This document shows positions 11,720-25,075 of a DNA stretch of 64,000 nt, piece by piece. Positions within the stretch are counted from its first letter, which is position 1. Every line of letters starts with the position of its first letter. Source of the stretch: Aphelocoma coerulescens (taxonomy: Eukaryota > Chordata > Aves > Passeriformes > Corvidae); assembly GCF_041296385.1 (NCBI RefSeq), contig NC_091023.1, positions 6,324,924-6,388,923 on the forward strand, in the 5' to 3' direction. Below the pieces are notes generated by a model. It made no database searches. It was not told the origin of the DNA and saw only the letters and a list, made by a program, of their open reading frames with translations. Position numbers and translations under genes: made by a program.

Positions 11720-14211
11720 AGTAATGTTACATGCAATTTGGTACCAATGAATTCTAAAGAAAATGCATTCAGTGAGCTAGAGATACAATGAAAGTAGCAC
11801 CAAACCTCAGGCTTTTAAGAGTCATCATGCACAATTTTCTGCTACATTTACAAAGCACAAAGTGCTGGATTGACAAGTGTTGTCACTACCCCAAAATGTT
11901 TCATGTTGCCTGATTTTTTCCCCAGGTAGATGGGTGCCCTTGCATGGGTACCCATGCTCACACCAAAGCTCGTGTTCCCGTGTCCCCTTCCCTGTCCTGC
12001 CCTCCGGTGACAGCAGCATCTGCCTACAATGATCCCTTGAACACACAGCACCAACTCAGCTCCCTGTTCTGTGTGATTCTTTCACATACCACAAACACAT
12101 GATTTTCTAAGTAGCTGCCACATATTGCTGGCTCAAATGGATTGATTTAACCTCATCTTGATGACCAAACCAAGGGGTTTTTTTGTTCTCATTTCTGACA
12201 GATAAATCCACTGATAACATCCAGCTTTCCTTTTGCTGTTTCCTAAGTTCACAACACTGTGACAGCCCAGCTCATGTGGCTCTGTCCAGTTCTCTGCAGG
12301 TAGCAGTGGTACCCAGCCCCTGACTGACAGCACCTCCCCAGAGGTCACCCTCACTCTTACAGTGGGGTCACTGGGGGAAACACAGCCAAGGACAGTCTCA
12401 GTGAATTTGTGCATCTCCTTAATAACCCCCATCCAGTCTGTTTGTAGTCCTCATCAGCTTCCAGGCAATCATTTCCCCACTTACTGAACAGCCCTTGTTC
12501 TAAACCCTGTTTTTTCTAGTGCTATTCAGTTGTTTCTAGTACACTTTGCTAAAATGCAAGTGCCTGAAATTCTCAACCTTTCCCTTATATGAAAAAGCAG
12601 ATACTTCATCAAAGATAAGTGTCTGGTAAGAGCTATCGAAGACTTATTTAGCAGTTTTCTTTAAAAATCTGTGTGAAGCTTAGACTCAACAGTTACAGAA
12701 TAGCTTTAATCAAATTTGACACTCTTTCCTTCAACAGATAGACTAGACTGAACCTTTTTCCAGCCACACTAATAATATCCATACTTCATAACAATTACTG
12801 AGTTGGACCTTCAGCTTTATGTGCCTATTCTTTCTGTACTCTGAGCTGGAAAATAACTGTTTCACTAATATGAGCATGTTAAGCTCTGAGTGCATTCTGT
12901 GTTCAGATAGTTATTTCCATTATTACTCACTGATTCCCACAAGTCATCCTACCTCTGACCTCCAGCACAATGTCAGCATTCCCATCAAATTAGTGGTATA
13001 AGAGTCAGCAAAATGCAAGGCTATCTATCTCCTCAGTTAATTTTTAGCAGATCTATTTGTTCTCTGTTTCTCTATTATTTAAAATATTTTATTTTAGCCA
13101 CACAAAGAGAAAAAAAACTTTCACTAATTGTTTTTTGGCTTCTTTAGCAAAATTTGGCTCCATTTGGCAGTGCTGTACTTTACATCCTCCAAAGCACAGA
13201 TTCTCGTCTTGATCAAAATCTTCTTAAAACATCTTCACTTACTCCTAAAATTTCTTTCGAGCTACTTGGTTGGCTGAACTGGACTGGGAACTTTAACTAC
13301 CAATTTCTTCTGCTTTATTAGGACTTTTTGTGACTTTGATTTAAAGAGGTTATAAAAAAGCACTTTTAAGGCATAGTTTGTTAAAGCATACATATATTTT
13401 TAAGAACAGTGATAACAATTATTCAAGACAAATTAATTTTTTTTTTAAGAATTGCATTATGAAGATGTCATGGCTTCCATTTGCTAATCTTTGCTGGATT
13501 ATCTAAGATAATCAGTTAAAATTTAAAGTGCAAACCCCAAATTTAAAGAATGCTGAAAGTTAAACATAAGTGAAAAAACACACTTACTCATTTTGCACCT
13601 AGATAAAAGATCAGTCTTCTTAAGTTGACCTTTTAAAATACTGCATTGGATATAAGCACTGTATGAAACGAAAATATCATATAAATGTGGGTGCAGTAAA
13701 AGCACATCAGCAAAAAGCTACTGCAGCATGGGGATTCAGGTATAAGAGTAAAATTCCAGCTATCAGATCAACATGCCTTAATATGGAATAATAATTTCAT
13801 TCATTTCTGTGCAGCAAAAAAACTAAGCATAAGTGTTAGGGAAATTTCAACAGTTGTACAAATTATTAGAGATAGCCAGTAGTCTTTAGAGTTTTTGAAA
13901 ATATGTGTTTGAAGGAGTCAGTCTCTTCAATATCTGAATGGGATTATCGTATATGGGATGGTAATCAGTGGATGCTGACTACTTTCCCCTGAGAATCAGA
14001 CTTCCTTGTAACATATCAAAGCACTCAAAGTGGGAATAGAAAGCTCTGTGCTTGAAAGGTTTCACTTTCCGTAATAGACAAAGGCTGACCAAGTGTCCAG
14101 CTCAAAACCAAAGAATTCTAGAACTGTGTTTGAAAGCATCTTGGTTTGGCTTTATCACATCATTAACTGTGAGCCTTATACATTTCCAACACGCTGTCTT
14201 TGTCATTTCAG
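11720..14211. other. AT-rich non-coding DNA upstream of the GPR55 coding exon
   Basis: No coding exon is recognisable. The last part must contain the intron or 5' flank of GPR55, because a polypyrimidine tract and AG (14210-14211) immediately precede the coding exon. Non-coding first exons are expected here or further left, but I could not locate them. An interferon-response-element-like motif lies at 14058-14070. Confidence 0.5.
14058..14070 (+). promoter_or_regulatory. ISRE-like motif (interferon-stimulated response element)
   Basis: The sequence GGTTTCACTTTCC fits the reverse orientation of the GAAANNGAAA core bound by IRF/STAT complexes. It lies about 150 bases before the GPR55 start codon. 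It would be promoter-proximal only if transcription starts near here. If the AG at 14210-14211 is a used splice acceptor, the motif is intronic. A short motif like this can occur by chance. Confidence 0.3.
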
Positions 14212-14218
14212 TGGAGAA

Positions 14219-15181
14219 ATGACCAACAACAGTGAGAATTGCAATTTTACAGCCGTCGACAGCTTGGCAAGGACCGTGCAGCTGGGGATCTCCATCCCCA
14301 CCTTCATCCTCGGGCTGGTTCTCAACACGGTGGCCCTGTTTGTGTTCTGCTGCTTTTGGAGAAAGCAGACCAAAACCTCCGTGTACATGATCAGCCTGGC
14401 GCTCGCAGATGTCCTGCTGCTCCTCTCGCTGCCGCTGAAGCTGTACTCCTCTGCCACCACGGTGCCTGGGCTGCTGTGCTCCTTCATACAGGCTCCTTAT
14501 TATGTCAACACCTACACCAGCATCTTCATCATTGTCTGCATCACTGTCGACAGGTACAGGTGCATAAAGCACCCCTTTGAAGGTCGAGCTAACCAGTCCC
14601 CCAGGTGTGCTGTTTTGATTTGCTGCGTCATCTGGGCAGTAGCTTGGATCTGCAGCACCCCTATATATGTGTTTCACAAGAAGGATCTTATTACATGCTT
14701 TCACAACATGTCAGACGAGACATGGAGTGTCCCCTTAATTGTTTCTGTGGAAATATTTGGATTTCTGATCCCACTCGCAGTGATGGTTTTCTGCTCTGCT
14801 CAAACCATCTGGATTCTTCTGAATCACAAAAGTCAAGTCAAAAAGAAGGTAGAAGAAAGTGGCTCCTTACGAGTAATCATCATCAACCTTGTGGTGTTTT
14901 TGGTGTGCTTCACACCCGTCCACCTTGGGATCTGCCTCCAGTGCCTGGTGAGGCAGCACGTGATCGTGGACTGCAGTCTGAAACAGACCATCAGCCTCTT
15001 CCTCCAGGTGTCGATGACATTCGCCAACCTGAACTGCTGCCTCGACGCCATCTTCTACTATTTTGCTGCAAAGGAATTCCGTAAGAAAACACACCTGAAA
15101 AGGATTACTGCATTGTGTCCTGTGTTTAAGCCTTGTGCTATGCAATGGGACTGCCAGCAGTGGGAGAATGCCCCTTGCTAG
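14219..15181 (+). CDS. GPR55: GPR55, lysophosphatidylinositol/cannabinoid-type class A GPCR
   Basis: An intact 320-codon single coding exon; human GPR55 has 319 residues. GPR55 is a plasma-membrane rhodopsin-family receptor for lysophosphatidylinositol that mainly couples to G12/13 and Gq. Visible hallmarks are N36 in helix 1, D64 in LALAD (helix 2), C87 at the top of helix 3, DRY at 111-113, W139 in helix 4, C160 in loop 2, P185 in helix 5, CFTP at 230-233, and NCCLD at 272-276 followed by FYYF in place of NPxxY. N3 and N9 are glycosylation sequons. Loop 2 (CFHNMSDETWS) and the helix 6-7 segment (PVHLG, LVRQ, NCCLD, KEFR) match GPR55 as I recall it and not GPR35. The start at 14219 was chosen because an acceptor AG lies just before it at 14210-14211 and the length then fits. 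The in-frame ATG at 14093 lies upstream of that acceptor. The C-terminus is short and cysteine-containing. The gene is tail to tail with ITM2C, as in human. Confidence 0.93.
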   Translation: MTNNSENCNFTAVDSLARTVQLGISIPTFILGLVLNTVALFVFCCFWRKQTKTSVYMISLALADVLLLLSLPLKLYSSATTVPGLLCSFIQAPYYVNTYTSIFIIVCITVDRYRCIKHPFEGRANQSPRCAVLICCVIWAVAWICSTPIYVFHKKDLITCFHNMSDETWSVPLIVSVEIFGFLIPLAVMVFCSAQTIWILLNHKSQVKKKVEESGSLRVIIINLVVFLVCFTPVHLGICLQCLVRQHVIVDCSLKQTISLFLQVSMTFANLNCCLDAIFYYFAAKEFRKKTHLKRITALCPVFKPCAMQWDCQQWENAPC

Positions 15182-18100
15182 GACACTGACATGGCAGGGA
15201 TGGTGCCATAAGGAGAAGGACAATGTTTTTCCAGTGAATGCAAACCTGTTCCATATTTTTCTTCCCTTTAAAGAGGAGGGGGAAAAAAAGTTAGATTAAG
15301 GAACCAGCATTAGCAAAGTGACAGACTGACACCAAAAGAAGCATTAACCTTGACGGTATCTACAAAATGTGAAAGGCTTGCCAGAGGAAAACTGACCAGA
15401 TCACAAGAAGGCCATTTAACATCAGCTTTTGTCATAGCTGCACCAGTTTTCCTTTTACATGTGTGATCAGAAATGTCACAGTTGAGACAGATGCGACACT
15501 CACGAATCACACACACCAACTCCATTCAGAAGGCAAAAAGCTTATCTTTAATACCACACAGCGTCTTGTATAGTTTCTTAGCTGTTTACATAGTTTTAAA
15601 GCACAAGCTTAATTCAGCCAATCACCACACACCACTGGGTGAACACACGATAATCATGCAGCATGTTTTTCTACCTCTAATTCAGCTATGCCTCTTTCCC
15701 ACAGTCCTTCTCTAGCAGAAGTAATAGGCCTGAGCCATGATTTTCCAAAGGCAACAAGGCCTTCATTTTATAAGGTTTTACCTGTATGCAACACAGGAAG
15801 GTGTTGCTAAGAGCAAATACAGAAATAACTATTCATAACCTTTCTAACTTAGAAGGTATCTTGGCAGTTAAAAGGCAGTATCCAGCCAAAAGTCTGATTC
15901 TGCAGAAGGTCACTGTTGGAGCTCCTCTGCTTTGGGCAGCTTGGCCGGCCTGGGACAGCAGTGAATCCTCCCTCCTGTAAGCATTACAGACTGCTTGCTA
16001 CGAGGGACAGCAGTTTTTGCTCCTTCATGGAGGACATGCTGCCCAGAAGAGAAATCCAAGGGAGTACCTTGGGTACCAGCAATTCCTGAGCAAAAAACTT
16101 CCCTGATTACCTTTGCTGAGGAATCATTGTGGTTTTCTCCTTCAATTTTAAAACAGGCTTTACCCATGAAAATCAAAAGAACCCATTCAAATATGAGATT
16201 TAGAGAAAGACTGAATGTATTGAACTGTGTTTCTACATCAGTGTATTTCTATCAAAGACATAACATAACACATGCATGAAATCCTTCTGCGTGTCTTCTT
16301 GCTCTTTCTTGGAGCAGGGGAATTAAGAAAGCAAGCCCTGCATCACAGAAGATTAGGGAGTGGCTGATATTCTCCTTTCTCCCATCTGGAAGACTGGACC
16401 AGCTCTATCCAGCTCATTCCTTAGAGAAATCCTTCTAGCCTGTACTGTACCTGTCTCAAAACATCTCTGGGCTTGCCTGAACCCTTCAGGTCAGCACTTC
16501 TGGATTGTCACCACCCTAATGCTATTTCAAAGTTCGGCTGTGAATCTAATCTAAAGGTTTCTTTGTTGCAATTTAAGCTAACAATTTCTTGAACCCTTAT
16601 CTAGGAGTGGTTGGTGCTCATAGCCAGAAACACATTCACAGAAAGAAATCATTTTCTTCGCCATTCTAAAACAGCTGTGAAAATAGTCTAAGACTGCTGG
16701 TAGTCAAGTTTCTGGGGCAGGTATTCCCTTTATTCAAAATGTGAAAAGAAATTACCTTCTCTCGGTGGGAAATTAGAAAGAAAGGGGTACCGTTTTGAAA
16801 ATACAATTTGCTGTCCATTGATTTCCATAGAAATGATTGACTGTGCAAGTAGGCAGCTGCACATATCTTATAGTGGGCCTAATACATAAACATTTTAAAA
16901 CCTCTTAGTACTAAAACTATGACCACAGCTGAGGCAAAGAAAGATTTTTATCATCATCTTCGCTGCTTTCTGTAAAGCAGCAAGAGGAAGAGTTTTCCAA
17001 AGCAGTAGATTTTCTAAACATTATTTGTTACTGCCTCGATCATTCAGAAACATACAGATTTTCAATATGGGTTAACCTTTCTTCTTTGCACCTTTCACAT
17101 TACTTTGCATACAAAATATGCGTGTGAGAAAGAACAAGTTTTACTAAATAAACTGTACCAGTGAAGTGTATGATTTGAAAGTACATTTTAATTTCCCAGT
17201 TTGACAGCAGTATATAATTCTCTTCTACCTACACTAGCTGCCTAAAAATTACTCAGCACCAGCAACTGTGACCCATCACACAAAGCTAGGATTATTAATG
17301 AAGCAGTACCTTTGACTTTTAACTAATTTATCACTTGGAAAAGGTCATATTCTAATATTCAAGGGAATAAGAGCACGTACGCAGGAGGCAGAGATGGAAA
17401 GTGTGTGGGGACTCCCATCTGCAAGGGTTGGGGAAGAGTTAGATTTGCCAGGATCAGGGAGACAAAATTCCTTCATGTCAGTGCTCAGTCAGGGGTAGAG
17501 TCCCAGCACACTCAAGCAGGGAGAGACTTCACTTACAGAAAGAAATTAATGTCATTGTCTCAATGAAGGAAACAGAAGTCGGTCTATGAAAATCAGCCTC
17601 AATAATGGGCAGTGGTGGGACCCACTACTGGTCTCAAGGCTCAGTCTGCTCCTGTCGTACATGGCTGCAAACCCAGACTACAAGATCTGGAAGTTGAACT
17701 GGTCTGTTTTCTTCCCATTTATTGCCACCAGGGCCACTTCTTTGTTGCCCTAAAGTTTTTTTATAACTCCATTTGTCTAAATTTTGCCTGTTATATAAGT
17801 AAGTGAGAGCAGTCTCTCTAAGCATGCTTGAAATTTGAGAAATGAAATTAAATTAAATGAAAATGAAATGAAGAGAAAGAAGGAAGAGAGCCCAGCTGTG
17901 TTGATTTTACAGGCTGTTACAGTAGTCCAATTTTTTAGCATAAAAAAGCACAGGTCTTTTGAGCAAGAAGGTGTTACTTTCAATTCACTGCTTTTCAATG
18001 TGAACTTGCATTCAAATAATACACTTAAAGTCCTGTCTTTGACCTGCAGCTAAGAATATGGTTCCTTCTAAATCAGGATTTTATACACAGGCTCCTGTGT

Positions 18101-21100
18101 GAAATTCACTGTTAACTCTGGAGCATCTCCAGTTGGTTGTATTTTTACACCAGGACAAAGCGATGAAAATCCTTATGCAGCTTGAGAAGATACACAGCAA
18201 TTTTGATGATGAATAAAACTGAAAAGCATCTGACATTTTAAAAACCCAAAAATCCTCCTGACCTGATACACAGGTTCAGTGCAACAGAAGCCGTTTCTTC
18301 TCTCTTGATGTTAATACACAGAAAAATGGTGGGAGCCTGAATGTGAACCCCTCACATACTCAGGTCTCCTCCCACTACCTCAGTTTTACTAAAAAGTCAA
18401 AGAAGCACTGTCTTAGTGGAAAAAAACAACAAAAAAAAATCAAGTGCTAACCAGAAACACCAAAACAGTGCCTTTAAAAATTACATTTTCAGTTCTGCCC
18501 TCTTCTGTGAATTGAACAAAACCACAATTGCACAATTAACCATGGGCCTTACAGAGAAGCTGTATTTAACCCTATTTTTTCTGGACAAGGCCATTTCAGG
18601 CCACAGGTGAGAATATTCACAAAGCAAAATTTTGTTTTTATCCAATTAAACTTCTCCAACTGGGCCAAACCCCACAACATAGAAGAGGGCTGATTTTTCT
18701 TGAAGGCATTTTTATCAATGGCAGATTACTCCAACATCCTACAATTAGCATTTGTTCAACCATCAGTGTGATCCCCCAAGCTGTATTTTATAGACTCACA
18801 CAATTGAAAGACAGAAGAGCATAAAAGTAGTTTGGACAAAAGGAAAAAAAACCTAACCCCCAATTAAAAACAAACAAACAAAAACTCCCAGCAGACAAAA
18901 CCACATAGGATTTGTTCCCCAAATTCTTTTCCTGTACCTTTGCCTGGTGGGTTATATCATCTTCATTTCCCAGGCCTGCTTGAGCACAGAACTCATTTCT
19001 AATGCTATAAAAGTACGATCAAAATAATGCTGGACTTTTTGAAAAGTTCTATTGCCCAAGAAGTCCTTTCTAAAAGACTTTCAACAACGACAACATCAAA
19101 AAAAAGGAAATTCAACTGGTTTAATAGCAAGTAGAGGATCTAATATATGAACTTTTTATAGCCTTCATAATACTGCTTTTATGATGCATGATTTATGAGC
19201 TGGAAGGCACCTGAAGGAGGGTCCAAGCCTAGATCCAAGCCCTGTTAGTCTCCAGCCTTCTCACAAGGGGCCACAGTGAGCACAGATGAGCACGAGCCCT
19301 GTAGAGTCAGTCCAACATCTTTTCATTACGATTTAATACATTAGTTAAAAATATAAACCAGACAGCTTTCCAAGTGAGGATGAACAAACACAAAGCCTAA
19401 TAAATTTCACTCTAGTAGTTTGTCATATCAAGTAATTTCAAGTGTTCAGGAAACTTCAAAGTGAGAGGAGCAGCCATCTCACTGCCTAAGGTAGCCTCCA
19501 GATCACAAAATGAAGCTGAAATGGGCTGGAAGATTGAAACTGATCTTCAGAGAGACATCACCCCAAACCTCACAGTGGTATTTCACTCAAGGGTTATCTG
19601 CAACACCACAGCTTAGCCTGCCTAAAACACATTCAAACAAGAGACAAATGGAGGCTACTCAAAGGTATAGACTTCTGTCTGTCTCATCAAAGTGGTTTGG
19701 CTCAGGTTTTCTCCCTCACACTCAGAACATTTTCCACTTTAGACTAATAGCTTTCTCCGAGTCTTGGGTATGCTCTCCATCCTTCCACCCAAACACAAGG
19801 AGAAGAGCCATGCAGAGCCAGTGTCCTTTGAGGAACTGGCAAGTCCAGCAGGGGAAAACAGAGCCCACCAGCTCTGTGTACAGACCTCCTGAGGCGACTG
19901 TCACCTGCCCTGGGAGCCTGCTCAGTGCCTTGGTGGCAAGTAGCTTGAACAACCCCTTTATGGAGCCAGGGGGATGGCAAGACTTGGGCTGCCACACACC
20001 AAAAGGTTTCCCAAGGACTTCCCAAGGCACTGTTTTCACAAAAAGGGGCAGAAATGTGCTTGCCCTGAGCAAACTGGAAAGAAACTTGCCTGTCTGTTAT
20101 TTACACAACAGTACAAATGGGCAGGCTGGCTTGGCTAGGTTTCAAATTAGTGTTCTTGCTAAACATGTAGAAGAACACAAACTCCACACACACTGCTCTG
20201 CCTGCTCTCCTGGCTCTGCCAAAATGCAACTTAAGTAAACCCATTAGACATTCCTGTTAAAGCTAACAGAGAGAAAAGAGAAAGGCTGCAGGTTGTCTGG
20301 TCCTATGAGCCATATATTAAATATTTATATAATTTATCTTTCGGGCAATGTACTAAAATGAAACTCAAGTTTCATTTTGGCACAGCAGTGCCAGTGCTCA
20401 GTGTCCCTCTCTAGTTTCCCAGAGGTGCTCTCAGCAGCTCTGTTTCAGAGCTCCATTTTGCCACACTGTAAAGAGCTCACACTGTCTGAGGGAAACAACT
20501 GCTCCCACCTCAAGTAATGCCCCGTCCTGCGGTGTCAAATACAGAAATGAGTGAGGGTCCCTCAGCAGTCGCTGAAGAGCTTCTGGCATCTCTAGCTAGC
20601 AACTCAATATTTTAACTTCTGGCTTGCCCTCAACAAGAACCAATCTGCCCTCCCCAAGGACAGCAGGGTGCTTGGACATCTGGGCTCTCAGCTCAGCTCT
20701 CTGTGTACTTGGATATCTGTATCCTGCAGATGAAACCATACAGATGCTTATTAAGCGTCTCTGCCACCCCAATCAACTCGTTACTGGAAAAGATGCAGCA
20801 AATAATTATGCCAGATGCTATCTGAGCTCTGGAAAGGAGACCACACATGACTGCCCTTGTAGGTTAATGAGAGTTCAAACAACCATTAGTATCTGTATTA
20901 ATCTACTAATTGCCTGGTGTTACTGGAAAATAATGAAGATTGTGGTGTTTCTCTGATGCCTTTGATCTGTTTATTTGCTAAGTTACTATGGTTCGTTTCC
21001 CCTTCGCTTGAGTTGACACTGGCTGGGTAATTTTTCTCAGTATTTCATAGAATCATATGAAAAAAAGGAAAGGAATATGCCATTTCTTTTAAAAGATCCT

Positions 21101-24100
21101 AATACCTCCACTTTGAACCTTTTACAGAAAGTGCCTATTCTCTGTTACTACACCAAATCTTATCCAAAGGCAAGCAATTCCAACCCAGCAAAAGCAAGAC
21201 TTGCTCTCATTTCCTACAGCAGTTGAAAAAGTTGTTGAAACACTGCAAAGTCATCAAAATAACTGCACTGAATTCTTGCAAATCTTTGTCCTTCTTTTTC
21301 CTCTGCACTGAATTGTCTTAGGTGTGCCCAGCACATAAGAGTTCCAGTAAAATCAGAGAGCTCTGCACGTTTCCATCTCTCTCCTTCTAATGTGCTGAGA
21401 TCACACTGCAAAGCTGAGCCCTGTGACATAATTGCCTTGAAACCATAGATCACTTGGCAGCATAAAATACCGAAATCTGAACTGTGGTGTGATTCTTTTA
21501 GGTTTTTTTTGTTGTTTCTTTTTCAGTGTAACAACAAGCCCTAAGTGTAATAAAGACAATAAAATTGTTAGCAAAAAGTATCACCTTTAAAACCTGACTC
21601 TCTTCAGGGTCTAGTAGTAAAAATAAAAATATACCCTGAGAATTAAATCTTTCTCTTGAAAGTAGACAGCATGATTTGTTTCGAGTCACAAACTTCTCTA
21701 AATTACTCTAAACCACATTTGCTGAATTTACACAGCAAAACCTTCTGTTCTTTCTTCTCTTTTGACTTTCAGTGCTAGAAATTCAGCTTGGGGAATTCAG
21801 CTGGATCATCTCTTATTTATATATCTCTGTCAAACAAATTCTGTGCCAGCTAAAGTCACCATTTCACCGGTGTTTTCTGTCAACACACAGACAGAAGAAG
21901 GGACCAAAGCTGATGCTACAGCCAGAGCCTCCCCAGCAAGGATGCTGACAGCATGAGAACGAGCACATGCTCCCTTTCCATGCTCATGCTGGAATGCAAA
22001 TGCCTGCTCTCTCTTACATTATTCATTTAGAGCTCAGCCTAATGCTTCAAGTGTCATCGCTCACAGATTTCAGTCCAGCTGAGTGGGAATTGCCTCTGTG
22101 TTGGCCCAATACTGCAGACAGGAGAAAAAGAAAAGCAAATGTATTCTACTTTCAAATAAAAATATTCTGCTGTCTCCTAACTGCACCAAGTACCAGGTCC
22201 ATTATGTAAAAATGTGTTCATGGTGATTTTTAGGACAGAATTCACTACCACCACTTTCAGCGTCACTCTGGCAAACCAACCAGTGAGAGTTCTCCCATAT
22301 GGAAAGCTGACAAGATTTAACATAGAATTTTTCAACAAAGAACATACATCATGCACTGTCTCTCAGCAGCCTTCTGCCCCCAAAACACCCTTGGCCACAA
22401 AAGCCATGGTTTGATTTTTCTGTCACCCACATTTAAGCTGCTGTCTCTTACTTTCTGCTGCATTCTTCCTGCAGTTTCACCCTTGTAAAAATCCAGAAGT
22501 ATCACCAGATAAATCCTTCATCCTGTTTGTGCCCAGTTCACCCACTGATGGAAACTTTTTTCAATGCCAACACCAAATGTCTTTAAAAATTAATTAGAGC
22601 TCAGTGTGGCTGATTCCATGACCAGACTCTGCCAGTGACAAAAGTTACATCCACATCAGGCTCTCACCATCGTTAGTCTGGTCTACAAGACCTTGCTTTT
22701 TCAGTTGTCACTATAAAAGGAGCAGTCAGCTGTTTTCTCAATTCTTCTGACTGGAAGGAGAAGAGGGCCCCATGAGCTTCAGTAAGATCTGTAAATGCCG
22801 AAAGGTCAGAGATACATTATCAAGAGGCACCTCAGTTTTAAAATAATGTCAGACTATTTTAAGTTGCAAAGTATTTCTAAAATAGTTGATTTTTTTTGAG
22901 AGTTGGTGTCTGCAGAGTTGGGCTTTTTGCTTTTTCTTACTGTAACTAGAATTCAGAAACCAAAAGTCTAGCCCAAAGATCTACAAACACCATTTACCAA
23001 GATCAGAAGTGTCAGCTTTTTCAACCATCTGGACATGAAGTCACAGCCAAATTTTAGGCATTGTCATTAAATGGACAGGTCCTTTTGGGCAGGCTGCCAG
23101 CAGCTGTGGGGCTGCACCTGGGGAGCAGCATGGGGAGCCAGGTACCTGGGCAGGTCTGCAAGGATGCAGCCAGGCCAGGGCTCCAGCAAAGCAGGAGCTT
23201 GGGTGCAAGTGCCCCCCAACTCTGCCTCATGTTGCTCCTCCACAGCAGCCTGATTTTGGGTTGCAGCTCATCTCAGACACCCACTGCCAAGTGTCACTTG
23301 AGGAAGAGGTTTGTAGATGAGGAAGATGTTGCAGAGCCCCTTGGGCCATGACAATGACACTTATGGCTGAGCTGTGGTCCTTATAAACATGCCTGCTAGT
23401 TTAAACCTAACAGCAGGTTCTTATGAATCATCAGGTGCTGACATTTTTTTCCAAATTGTCAGAGATTTTAACTCCACTCTGTCATGTGGTTGCATATTTC
23501 TCTAACACAAGCACAGGCTGGAGGGCAGCACTGAAGCTGGGGCCTGTTGAAAGCTGGTCCCTAAAGGACAGCATATGTACCACACACACACTGCATTGAC
23601 AAGACCTGGCACACAGCTGCAAACTAATCCCTTTGCAAAGGTCAGAAAGTCAGACAAATACATATATTGGAAAGCAATATAAATAAACCACTCTCTGTTC
23701 CCCATCACCACAGGCAGCTGAGGACCAATACATGCTGGTAGTGATCCAGAGCAGCTTCAGTCTCTCAGCAAGTCCAAATTTTGGGCTAGTTCTGCTCTTC
23801 AACAAAAACTTTAAATTTTCAACTGGCTGTACTATCTAAAGTACCAAATACTTTGCAATCCTTCTCCAGGTCCTAAAATAATAGCAATTACTCTAAATTT
23901 TAACATTCTGGGCAACATGGTTTTTGTCCCTGACCATGGCCTTGGCTGAAATTCAAACCCTCTTTCATTCCTGAACTTTGCACCTAAATTTTGGCTCCTC
24001 AACGTTGCCTTTCAGTTCTCAAAACTGGTTTGTGGCTTACTTGCTTAAACTGAATAAGATTCCTTACAAAACTTTTTACTTTGCTTGTCCTCTTACCTCC

Positions 24101-25054
24101 TAAAGTAGGAAGTTATCCCCAGGCAGGGAAAGGAGAGCCATCCCTGTACACCCACAGTGGTCACCCCAAGCAGCCATCCCCCGTCTCCTGCCCTGCAGCA
24201 TCCTCTGCCTTCTTCCACTTCGTGTTATTACCCTCCCTGGCAGTGTCCACAGAGCTCCTTTCCCAGGTTTGATGCTTGCCAGCAAGCCACAGCTGGGACT
24301 CTTCTGAGAATCTGCCCCAGACTTCGCTCAGCAGTGAGAAAAGGCTGCTTTTTCCTGTACATTGAAAGCTGTGGGATTGAGTCACATTTCTTCTCATGTC
24401 AGAGAGCTGAGAGACTGAAGATCTTGTGTACATCTGGAGCCTGAGCACATGGTGCTAAGTTAAAGGTGAAGAACTGGGGGTAAAGAAATGACTGACACTC
24501 AACATGAAAAGAACACAAACATGAAAGCCCTGCCTGGGTTTCCTTCTGGTTGAGAGGTTCACTGCACAGCACCCAGACCCTGCTCAGTCACCTGCCCAAG
24601 TTTGCCTTCAGCAGTGCAATGTAGCCTGTCTCCTGAACCTTAGAGAAGACAGACCTATACGAAACAAAACACCTTTAAATACTGAGAGCACCTTAAAACA
24701 CAGCCCTTCACCACTGGCAGAGAGATTTCTGAAGCAGAGATCACCCATCTCTGAGCGTGGCTCACCAGGAGGAAGGCACAGCATGGCAATAAGGCTCCCA
24801 CAGAGCCAGAGCCCCTTCTCTGTTGGGCAGCAGCTGGCCCCTGGATCCCCTGGCAACTGGCGTGAGGCTAAAGGCAAGCTGGGCTTCCTCAGTGGTTGTG
24901 CACCACAGCACTGCTTGACCTGGCTGTGAAAATTCAGCTGAATGCAAACCAAAACCCAGCACTCATACTCCTTTTGTGGTTCCGGTATCTACAAAAAATA
25001 TAGTGTTGGGGCAACCAGCATTAAGCTAACAAATATAACAGCATCCCCTACCTT

Positions 25055-25075
25055 CCCCCCCCCCCACCCCCACAC
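25055..25075 (+). repeat. C-rich homopolymer tract
   Basis: Eleven consecutive C residues are followed by ACCCCCACACC. This is simple-sequence DNA with no other recognisable role. Confidence 0.85.

Noticed and set aside
14102..14704. 200-codon minus-strand open frame over GPR55
   Set aside because: It is the antisense shadow of the GPR55 coding exon.
19510..20238. 242-codon plus-strand open frame
   Set aside because: No recognisable domain, signal peptide or membrane span. Composition looks like translated non-coding DNA, and overlapping minus frames of similar quality exist.
21041..21200. TTTCATAGAATCATATGA considered as a CR1 3' end
   Set aside because: Only the first ~18 bases resemble the CR1 terminus. 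The following sequence does not continue into the CR1 consensus as I remember it.
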